Shown here one piece after another: positions 23,128-28,814 of a stretch of 28,814 nt of DNA. This DNA is from an uncultured Gemmatimonadota bacterium (lineage in GTDB: Bacteria; Gemmatimonadota; Gemmatimonadetes; Gemmatimonadales; GWC2-71-9). The translations under genes were made by a program, and so were the position numbers. The stretch lies in contig CALGOK010000174.1 in assembly GCA_937961295.1 (NCBI GenBank), positions 1 through 28,814 of the forward strand, written 5' to 3'. How positions within the stretch are numbered: the first letter of the stretch is position 1; each line of letters begins with the position of its first letter. Below the pieces are notes generated by a model that saw only the letters and a program-made list of their open reading frames with translations, was not told the origin of the DNA and searched no databases.

Positions 23128-23699
23128 AGATCGCCCTCATCGGATCACATGGCATCGGCAAGACCACGCTCTGCTACGAGCTGGCGGCCCGGCTCAAGCG
23201 CCAGGACCGCGTGGTGGAGCTGGTCACCGAGGTGGCCCGCCGCTGCCCGCTGCCGATCAATCGCGATACCACGCTGCAGGCGCAGGCATGGATCCTCCAC
23301 TCGCAGGTGGCGGCCGAGCTCGCCGCGGCGGCGGAGGGCGACGTGGTGATCTGCGATCGCGCGGTGCTCGACAACTACGCCTACCTGGTGCACCAGGTCG
23401 GGCGGCAGCCCGCCTACGACGCGCTGGTGGGCGAGTGGCTCGGCACGTACGACGCGCTCATCAAGGTGCCGATCGTCGACCCGCCGAGCTTTGACGGCCG
23501 GCGCGACGTGAGCGGGGAGTTTCAGGCCGCGATCGACCGCACCATCGACGAGCTGGTCGCGGCGTTCGGGGTGGCGTGCCACCGGCTCGAACCGTCGCGG
23601 CGCGGCGCGTGGGTGGACGACGTCCTGCGCGCGGCGGGGTTGCCGCTCCACCCGCCGCAGATCGACCTGTTCCGCGGCGGCGAGGCGTCGGTGGCGTGA
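23124..23699 (+). CDS. P-loop NTPase/kinase (AAA_28, NadR-like)
   Basis: 191 residues from ATG 23124, overlapping the VanZ stop. Walker A GSHGIGKT at residues 7-14 follows a short first strand MKIALI. VVICDRAVLDNYAYLV is the Walker B-like strand with Asp, and VTEVARRCPLPI resembles the substrate-facing segment of NadR-like kinases. This belongs to the AAA_28 group, which includes small nucleotide or nucleoside kinases and NadR-like ATPases. The length is typical. Substrate unknown; coupling to a membrane protein of the VanZ type is suggestive but unexplained. Confidence 0.88.
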   Translation: MKIALIGSHGIGKTTLCYELAARLKRQDRVVELVTEVARRCPLPINRDTTLQAQAWILHSQVAAELAAAAEGDVVICDRAVLDNYAYLVHQVGRQPAYDALVGEWLGTYDALIKVPIVDPPSFDGRRDVSGEFQAAIDRTIDELVAAFGVACHRLEPSRRGAWVDDVLRAAGLPLHPPQIDLFRGGEASVA

Positions 23700-23738
23700 C
23701 ACCCGGCCCGTGGTATCCGGAGGGCGAGGGGGGAGACA

Positions 23739-24134
23739 ATGAGCGGAACGACGACAGCTTCCCAGCTGGCGCGCGGGTGGATCGAGGCGTGGATCCGCAT
23801 GGACATGGGCTGGCTGCGCGAGCGGTTGGCAGCGGACTTTGTCCACCCCTCGCCGTTCGGTCGCCTCGAGGGGCGTGACGAGTACCTCGCGGTGATCGAG
23901 CCGATGGCGCGCAAGAGCGTGCGCGAGCTGGTGATCCGCGACGTGGTCGCCGAGGGCGACCGCGCCGCGATCTGGTTCGGCAATCGCACGCCGGCCGGGA
24001 TGGTCGAATCCTGCGACTGGGTGCGGGTGGACGGGGACCGGCTCGTCGAGATCCGCTCGTTCTACGACACGGCGGCGGTGCGCGAGGTGCTCTCGCCCGA
24101 CGAGCAGGAGCGGCTTGACGCATCCACTGACTGA
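23739..24134 (+). CDS. NTF2-fold (SnoaL-like) protein 3, cytosolic
   Basis: 131 residues from ATG 23739, preceded by GGGGGGAGA. No signal peptide, unlike the other two NTF2-fold proteins nearby. Core segments are ASQLARGWIEAWIRMDMGWL, RERLAADFVHPSPFGRLEGR, YLAVIEPMARKSV, LVIRDVVAEGDRAAIWFGNR and CDWVRVDGDRLVEIRSFYDT. The HPSPFGRLEG loop and terminal IRSFYDT are typical of SnoaL-like domains. No substrate can be named. Confidence 0.9.
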   Translation: MSGTTTASQLARGWIEAWIRMDMGWLRERLAADFVHPSPFGRLEGRDEYLAVIEPMARKSVRELVIRDVVAEGDRAAIWFGNRTPAGMVESCDWVRVDGDRLVEIRSFYDTAAVREVLSPDEQERLDASTD

Positions 24135-24299
24135 GCAGCGCTCCCACCCGGATGCTGTTCCCCGCCACAGTCGTGCGTCCGGTGCTCCGGATCGCGTCTC
24201 CCCAGATGCGGGCGACGTCGCCCGGCTGTCGCGCATCATCGGGACCATGAGCCACTGGGGAGCCGCCGCCTGCATCCGTTCCTGCCCCGCCCGCACCGG

Positions 24300-25583
24300 G
24301 TGACCTGGCTGCGCCGTGCCCTGCGATGGGTCGCGGCGACGCTCGCGTTCGCGCTGCTCGCGGGCGGACTGGTCATGAGCGTCGTGGTGCTCCGCGACCC
24401 GGCGATCCGCGGCGAACCGCTCGGCGCGCCGACGCCCTGGCCCGTGATCATCCTCGAGGAAGCCGCCGCGCCGAGTCCGCCGCGCTGGGTCGCGCTCGGC
24501 CGGGAACGCCCGCCACCGCGTCCGGTGCGCGCGTGCGTCGCCCCGCGGCCGGGGCTTCCGCTCCCCACGTTCGGCGACAAGCGGTTCTGCGGCCCGGTGC
24601 AGGGGCAGGTGGCGTGCGCGAGACGATCGGTGGCGACGCCCGACCGGGCGCGGTCGTGTGCGCTGCATGCCACGCGGGTCGGCGAGGCGCTGTTGCGGCG
24701 CGGCAATGCCGGTGCGGCATGGGCATGGTTCACCGAGGCGCGCATCCTCCTTGGCATTGGCGCGGGTGCCGCGACCGATCCAGCCGTGGCGCTCGAGCTG
24801 GCACTGCGCATCCGCCGGATTGATCTCGATGTCGCGCGCTGGCTGCCGTGGTTCCCGAGCGAGGAGGCGCTGCAGGGGACCGTCGCGGGACTGCAACCGG
24901 CCGGCGACACCCCGCTTCTCGGGGCGGTCCGCTCGGCGGACTGGCCCGCGGTGGTCGAGCACCTCCCCGACATCGCGGAGGCTCCGCTGTGGCGAACCGA
25001 CTCGGTGGCCGTGGCGATCCTCGCGCGCTCGTGGCATGGGGTGGACGATGCCGCAGTAGATCCCGCGCGCTGCTCGGCAGCGGGAATCTTCTGGCGACGG
25101 ATCTGTGCGGGTGATCTCACCAACCGGGGGAAGCGCGATCCCGGGGATGCGCTGCTCGACGTCGCGCGCGAGGATGCGCGCGCCTATCGGCGCGCCGAGC
25201 GCGAGCGCGTCGATTCCCTGGTGGATGCGTGGGCGGAGCGCCAGCCCACGCTGATGCCGGAACGACCGATGATTCTCGGCAGCGACGCGCGCCTGGGTCG
25301 GTTCCTCTTGCGCCGGGCCGAGGCGAACGGGCTGGCGGTGCCGTGGCCGCGCGTCGTGGTGCTCGACGTGGGGCGCAGCCTCGACCGGGTCGCCTCGACG
25401 CTGGCGCACGAGCTCGGTCATCATGTCCAGTTCCGCGACTACGGCGTACTGCAGACCTACCGGCTCGGCGAGCCGATGCGCGAAGCCGACGCAGACGCCT
25501 GGGGCCGCGCCTTCCTCTGCCGGGTGGGCGGGGCATCACTGGGCCGGCTCGGCGCCCGGTGCCCGGAGCTGGTGGGCGAATAG
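24300..25583 (+). CDS. Membrane-anchored putative zinc metallopeptidase
   Basis: 427 residues from GTG 24300; the ribosome site is weak and the 165-nt gap before it has no other frame of note. One membrane segment (about 11-30, WVAATLAFALLAGGLVMSVV) precedes a mostly external part of unknown fold (about 40-330) with several cysteines. Near the C-terminus VASTLAHELGHHVQFRDYG holds the zincin motif HELGH (His370, Glu371, His374). Glu395 in MREADADAWG, about 20 residues later, is the likely third zinc ligand, giving a gluzincin arrangement. This pattern resembles M48 or YpfJ-type peptidases, but the rest of the chain is not recognised. Quality control of envelope proteins is a reasonable guess. 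Confidence 0.8.
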   Translation: MTWLRRALRWVAATLAFALLAGGLVMSVVVLRDPAIRGEPLGAPTPWPVIILEEAAAPSPPRWVALGRERPPPRPVRACVAPRPGLPLPTFGDKRFCGPVQGQVACARRSVATPDRARSCALHATRVGEALLRRGNAGAAWAWFTEARILLGIGAGAATDPAVALELALRIRRIDLDVARWLPWFPSEEALQGTVAGLQPAGDTPLLGAVRSADWPAVVEHLPDIAEAPLWRTDSVAVAILARSWHGVDDAAVDPARCSAAGIFWRRICAGDLTNRGKRDPGDALLDVAREDARAYRRAERERVDSLVDAWAERQPTLMPERPMILGSDARLGRFLLRRAEANGLAVPWPRVVVLDVGRSLDRVASTLAHELGHHVQFRDYGVLQTYRLGEPMREADADAWGRAFLCRVGGASLGRLGARCPELVGE

Positions 25584-25631
25584 GACTCCTCGGGTCGACC
25601 TGGACCGCGCCATGGCCCCTTCCCCGGGTGG

Positions 25632-25648
25632 ATCCCGTTTACCGGGAT
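25632..25648. terminator. Hairpin between the peptidase gene and the envelope cluster
   Basis: ATCCCG (25632-25637), loop TTTAC, CGGGAT (25643-25648). It lies 48 nt after the peptidase stop and 23 nt before the next start. There is no T run; it may be a weak terminator or a leader hairpin. Confidence 0.3.
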
Positions 25649-25671
25649 GAACCTCACCCGGAGTCGACGCC

Positions 25672-26610
25672 ATGCGCTCGATCGTCCTCCCCCGGCACGG
25701 CCTGCTGGTCCTCACCCTCGTGGCGTTCGCGTCACCGCTGGCGGGACAGGCCTTCACCACGGCGATCGCCGAATGCGGCAAGCAGATCCAGCTGCAGGCG
25801 GCGGCGGGGATCCCTGCCCACGCCGTGCACACGTACGAGTTTCTCGGCAGTTGCCGGTTGCTCATCAGCGACGGTAAGAACAACCCAAAGGTGGTCCACA
25901 CCTTCCCGGTAAAGGCGACTGCGCGCTGGGACGCCAGCGACAACGAGCTCAAGGAGTGGTTCCAGATCCTGGGCGGATTCGAGTGGAACGGGACGATCAT
26001 CGGCGGTCAGCTCAAGAGCACATTCAAGTGCAGCGGCGATCCGACACTCTGGCCTTCGGTAGGGGTCACGCCGGCCTGCAATGGCATCGAGTATGACAAC
26101 GGCACCGGCCTCAAGCCGCTTGACTGGTACTACGCGCAGCAGCGTCCCATCACCTTCCGGTTGGCTCCGCTCGACCTGGCCACCCAGCTCAGCAGCAAGT
26201 CGCCACCGCCCGGGTCGAACGGCACGGTGCCACCGCCTCCCGAGCCCAAGCCGAGTCCCAAGCTCGTGGTGGTCCCCGTGCCGACCGATGCACCGCCGCC
26301 GCCGGTGACTCGGGGCGCCCCTCCGCAGGACAATGCTGGCCGCACCGTCGCGGCACCGCCACCGGCGTTTCCCCCACCGGGACCCCAGCCGCTTCGGGCT
26401 GGCACGTCGTTGCCGCTGGCCGACGGCAACACGCTCGCTGCGCGCACCATGGACGGCGCGCTGCGGTGGGTGATCACCGATCCACGGGGTCGCGTGGTGC
26501 GCGTCTTCCCCGGCGGCGCCACCGCCGCGACCGACACCAAGGGCCAGGTGACCGTCTCGCTCGGTCGGCAGGTGACCGTGGTTGGCCAGCTGCGCGGGGA
26601 GGGCCGATGA
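25672..26610 (+). CDS. Exported four-cysteine protein with Pro-rich linker, paralogue A
   Basis: 312 residues from ATG 25672. The signal peptide ends near PLAGQA. The N-terminal domain (about 28-170) has four cysteines (AECGKQ, GSCRLL, FKCSGDP, PACNG) and segments HTYEFLGSC, FPVKATARWDA, ELKEWFQI. A linker rich in Pro (about 176-243) leads to a C-terminal domain of about 70 residues: SLPLADGNTLAARTMDGALR, RGRVVRVFPGGATAA, VTVSLGRQVTVVGQLR. I do not recognise the family. The protein at 27879 shares this whole plan. The Pro-rich linker suggests spanning of the periplasm or wall layer. The stop overlaps the next start (ATGA). The ribosome site is CCCGGAG, about eight nt upstream. Confidence 0.82.
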   Translation: MRSIVLPRHGLLVLTLVAFASPLAGQAFTTAIAECGKQIQLQAAAGIPAHAVHTYEFLGSCRLLISDGKNNPKVVHTFPVKATARWDASDNELKEWFQILGGFEWNGTIIGGQLKSTFKCSGDPTLWPSVGVTPACNGIEYDNGTGLKPLDWYYAQQRPITFRLAPLDLATQLSSKSPPPGSNGTVPPPPEPKPSPKLVVVPVPTDAPPPPVTRGAPPQDNAGRTVAAPPPAFPPPGPQPLRAGTSLPLADGNTLAARTMDGALRWVITDPRGRVVRVFPGGATAATDTKGQVTVSLGRQVTVVGQLRGEGR

Positions 26611-27200
26611 CCTCGCGCATGGTCGGCATCGTGTTCCTCGCGCCCATCGTCGCGTGCGGGGGAGCTGGTGATGCCCAAGATCGTGCCGCCACGCCCGCAG
26701 CGGGTGAGGCGGCTGCCGTCGTGAGCGGCGCCGACTGCGGCGTCCTGAGCGTCGAGGCGGCCAGCCGCCTCATGGGGGAGTCGATGCAGGCGGGGGTCGA
26801 GCGCCTCCGGATCGGCGATCCCGCCACCGGAAAGGCAATGCTGCAGTGCCAGCACGATGCCACCGGATCCTCGGCGTCGCTCTCGGTGCAGGTGCAGTGG
26901 AACTCGGACTATGACCGGCCGACCACGTTCGCGGAGTTCCGGACAATGCTGCGCGAGCAGGCCGGCGGGTCGGACAACCGAATCGACCAGATCAACCGGG
27001 AGATGATCGACGGAGCCATGGCGGTCGACGGGCTCGGGCGATTCGGCTACTGGCTGCCCGATGCCCGGACGCTCACGGTCCACACCGGTCGGGGTCACGC
27101 CGTGACGATCGGGATCGCCCGTTGGGGCTCGGGTTCCACCGCCGACGCCGATCTCGTGATCGCGCGAGGCGTCGCATCCACCGTGCTCGAGCGGCTCTGA
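26607..27200 (+). CDS. Two-cysteine lipoprotein resembling DUF3558-type proteins
   Basis: 197 residues, start overlapping the previous stop, so translation is probably coupled. The lipobox (LAPIVAC) gives Cys17. The mature domain has Cys44 (ADCGVLSVEAASRLMG) and Cys81 (MLQCQHD), then SLSVQVQWNSDYDR, GLGRFGYWLPD, LTVHTGRGHAVTIG and a final helix VASTVLERL. This is the same plan as the lipoprotein at 4606-5082, though the sequence is diverged. Function unknown. Its place inside the four-gene cluster suggests work with the flanking exported proteins. Confidence 0.82.
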   Translation: MTSRMVGIVFLAPIVACGGAGDAQDRAATPAAGEAAAVVSGADCGVLSVEAASRLMGESMQAGVERLRIGDPATGKAMLQCQHDATGSSASLSVQVQWNSDYDRPTTFAEFRTMLREQAGGSDNRIDQINREMIDGAMAVDGLGRFGYWLPDARTLTVHTGRGHAVTIGIARWGSGSTADADLVIARGVASTVLERL

Positions 27201-27213
27201 GAGGGGGAACACC

Positions 27214-27834
27214 ATGCTGCGTCGCATCTCGTACGTTCTGGCCGCCGGCGTCCTGGCGATAGCCGTCACGGTGTCGAACGCCGAAGCCCAGGTGCTGCGC
27301 AAGATCAAGCGCGCAGTCGAGTCGTCGGTCGAAGGGAAGAGGACGGCGGTCGAGGATTCGCTCGCCACCCTGGCGGCCTCACCGGTGGACACCGGCCTGG
27401 CACGGGCGGCTCGTCCGCTGGAGGCGGCCGCGACGAAGGCCGCCGAGCGGCTTGCCAAGGCGGTCGCCGGCATCGGGCCGGACGACGGCCGGGTGAAGGC
27501 GGAGGTAGCGCGGATCGAGGAGGGCCTCGACGCCGGCCAGGCCGATCTCGGCGGCCTGGTGTTCCTGCCGGGGGCGGAGTTTCTCGACGAAGGGTCCGCG
27601 GTGACACTGCAGGCGCTTCACAGCGTGCTGTCCCGGCGGCAGGGAGAGTTGCTGCTGCGCGGTCGCGCCTCGCGCGAAGAGGCGCTCGGAGACCCGCTGC
27701 TGCTGGCGAAGCAGCGTGCCGAGTCGGTCCGGGCATGGTTGGTCGAGCACGGGATCGGCAAGGATCGCCTGCGGGTTGCCGGTGTCGCCGTCGAGGATGT
27801 CAGCGTGGCGGTGACGATGGTCCCGCTGCAATAG
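27214..27834 (+). CDS. Exported OmpA-like domain protein
   Basis: 206 residues from ATG 27214, with GAGGGGG upstream and 13 nt after the lipoprotein stop. The signal ends near SNAEAQ. A basic helix (VLRKIKRAVESSVEG) and a long helical region (about 40-110) lead to an OmpA-like domain (about 112-206): LVFLPGAEFLDEGSAVTLQA, LLLRGRASREEA, AKQRAESVRAWLVEHGI and GKDRLRVAGVAVE. The R-A-x-x-V motif fits, but the peptidoglycan-binding Asp found in the loop after the G-x-T/A motif is not evident, so binding may be lost or altered. It may connect the cluster to the cell wall. Confidence 0.8.
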   Translation: MLRRISYVLAAGVLAIAVTVSNAEAQVLRKIKRAVESSVEGKRTAVEDSLATLAASPVDTGLARAARPLEAAATKAAERLAKAVAGIGPDDGRVKAEVARIEEGLDAGQADLGGLVFLPGAEFLDEGSAVTLQALHSVLSRRQGELLLRGRASREEALGDPLLLAKQRAESVRAWLVEHGIGKDRLRVAGVAVEDVSVAVTMVPLQ

Positions 27835-27878
27835 GCTGGCTGCGCACCCTGCGGCACTTCCCATTCGAGGGGGACATC

Positions 27879-28679
27879 ATGATTCGAACCGTTTTTGCGC
27901 TCGCGGTGATGGCGTGCGCGCCTTTCGCGGCCCGGGCACAGGTCAATGTGTACACCATCGACTGCTCCAAGCTCAAGCTCAGGGCATCCGAGGGGGTGCC
28001 CACCATGGCGAAGCACTCCTACGACTTCGAGGGAGAGTGCCGGGTCCAGCGCCACGTGTCCGGTGCGTCGTTCCCCGTGCAGGCGGTCTTCGCCCGGGCC
28101 ACGGCGTCCTGGGACGCCCAGACAAAGGAGTTCACGGAGGTTTTCTGGCCGGTCTCCGCCCTGATGGTCGTGCTGGACAACGGGAAGCCGAAGCCGGTAT
28201 CAGGCAAGGTGACCAGTCGCTTCCAGTGCAGTGCCGATCCGTTGCTCGGTCCCAGCCCGTGCCAGGGAACGTTCCACTACAACGCGACGGGATGGCCGGA
28301 GCTCAGTCGATGGCACAAGATGAACCTCCCGATGCTTCGCGGTCTGACCACATTCGACGAGGCGGTGGCGTTGAGTCCAAATGTCGCTCCGCCGCAGACC
28401 GGTGCCCCGCCGGTGCCCGTTGCCGTCGCCATTGCACCCCCCCCGCCGGGCCCGCTGCCTGCGGTGCTGAACTCCGGCCTCTCGCTCGCGGACGGGTCAG
28501 AGCTCCGGTTCCGGGTCGTGGGTCGTGAGCGTCGCTGGGTCGTGGAGGATGCCCGCGGCAAGGTCGTGCGGGTGCTCCCTGCCGAAGCCACCCTGACCCT
28601 GGACCGTTCCGGGTCGGTGCGCGTGACGGTCGGTCGAGCCATCACTGAGCTGGGCGTGGTGCGCAGCGGATCGCCCTGA
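27879..28679 (+). CDS. Exported four-cysteine protein with Pro-rich linker, paralogue B
   Basis: 266 residues from ATG 27879, with GAGGGGG upstream. The signal peptide ends at AARAQ. The N-terminal domain has the same four cysteines as paralogue A (IDCSKL, GECRVQ, FQCSADP, SPCQG) and matching segments HSYDFEGEC, FPVQAVFARATASWDA, TEVFWPV. The Pro-rich linker is shorter (about 167-197). The C-terminal domain aligns closely: GLSLADGSELRFRVVGRERR, VVEDARGKVVRVLPAEAT, VRVTVGRAITELGVVR. The two diverge throughout, so this is an old duplication. No known family was recognised. It closes the four-gene cluster. Confidence 0.82.
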   Translation: MIRTVFALAVMACAPFAARAQVNVYTIDCSKLKLRASEGVPTMAKHSYDFEGECRVQRHVSGASFPVQAVFARATASWDAQTKEFTEVFWPVSALMVVLDNGKPKPVSGKVTSRFQCSADPLLGPSPCQGTFHYNATGWPELSRWHKMNLPMLRGLTTFDEAVALSPNVAPPQTGAPPVPVAVAIAPPPPGPLPAVLNSGLSLADGSELRFRVVGRERRWVVEDARGKVVRVLPAEATLTLDRSGSVRVTVGRAITELGVVRSGSP

Positions 28680-28686
28680 CGTCCTC

Positions 28687-28814
28687 CTACCGCAGCAGGG
28701 CGAGCAGGCGCCTGGTCTCGGCGAGCTCGTCGCGGCGGCCGGCCCCAGCGAAGATGGTGCCGGCCGATTCGAGTGCCTGCCTGGCCCGGGCCGCCTGCCC
28801 GGTCGCGGCGAGCG
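28687..28814 (-). CDS. C-terminal end of a TPR-like protein (partial)
   Basis: Forty-two codons enter from the right edge and end at TAG (28689-28687). The peptide (ARQALESAGTIFAGAGRRDE, then LAETRRLLALLR) is the usual final helix pair of TPR-bearing kinases, cyclases or transcription regulators. It meets paralogue B tail to tail with seven bases between, so no terminator fits there. Confidence 0.65.
   Translation of the reverse strand, partial: LAATGQAARARQALESAGTIFAGAGRRDELAETRRLLALLR

Noticed and set aside
21997..23699. Glycopeptide resistance cluster because of VanZ
   Set aside because: No VanH, VanA-type ligase, VanX or VanRS gene is present; VanZ-like proteins are widespread without a link to resistance.
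23145..25424. A 759-codon open frame on the minus strand
   Set aside because: Antisense to the P-loop protein, the NTF2-fold protein and the metallopeptidase, which have clear motifs; no family signal in the long frame.

Overview
This is a GC-rich, gene-dense bacterial window from a diderm organism. The envelope type follows from a TonB-dependent receptor ending in Phe, several lipobox lipoproteins, an OmpA-like protein and a small outer-membrane barrel. The mix of families (PadR regulator paired with a permease-prefix membrane protein, BTAD/TPR regulator with an internal membrane anchor, carboxypeptidase-regulatory TonB receptor, DUF2911, DUF1801 and many secreted small proteins) suggests Gemmatimonadota or a close soil relative. 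That is an inference; there is no rRNA, tRNA or other marker here to prove it. No CRISPR array, insertion sequence, integrase or prophage gene was seen. No gene-free stretch exceeds 300 bases; the two longest (1260-1534 and 4334-4605) have their own entries.

Layout. (1) 1-1259, minus: a Y-family DNA polymerase-like protein, cut by the left edge, that has lost two of its three catalytic acidic residues. Palindromic repeats sit at both ends: a mosaic of hairpins inside the 3' coding end and a 20-bp palindrome just before the start. (2) 1535-8899, plus: small, mostly independent genes with good ribosome sites. They encode a DUF1772 membrane protein, a RibD/DHFR-like reductase, an EthD-like protein, small lipoproteins and membrane proteins, an exported two-module VOC protein, an Mpo1-like protein, an SGNH hydrolase overlapping a DUF1801 pair, and a DUF2911 protein. 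(3) 9059-12573, minus: a large carboxypeptidase-regulatory TonB receptor and a four-Cys lipoprotein, divergent from a plus-strand BTAD/TPR membrane regulator (12748-14964). The shared spacer holds a palindrome and an 11-nt-period direct repeat. (4) 15138-17872: an HPF/RaiA-like ribosome-associated protein and a small barrel, convergent with a two-gene minus operon (coiled-coil exported protein plus phosphodiester glycosidase). (5) 18066-19793: PadR regulator and membrane partner behind a clear promoter with an operator-like inverted repeat. (6) 19932-25583, plus: an LpqC-like esterase lipoprotein, three NTF2-fold proteins, a VanZ-like membrane protein overlapping a P-loop kinase/NTPase, and a membrane-anchored zinc metallopeptidase. 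(7) 25672-28679, plus: a compact four-gene envelope cluster, paralogue A, two-Cys lipoprotein, OmpA-like protein, paralogue B. The paralogues share four cysteines, a Pro-rich linker and a C-terminal domain that I do not recognise. (8) 28687-28814, minus: the 3' end of a TPR-like protein.

The best candidates for something undescribed are the four-gene envelope cluster, the catalytically degenerate Y-family polymerase decorated with repeats, and the operator-like repeats upstream of the BTAD and PadR regulators.
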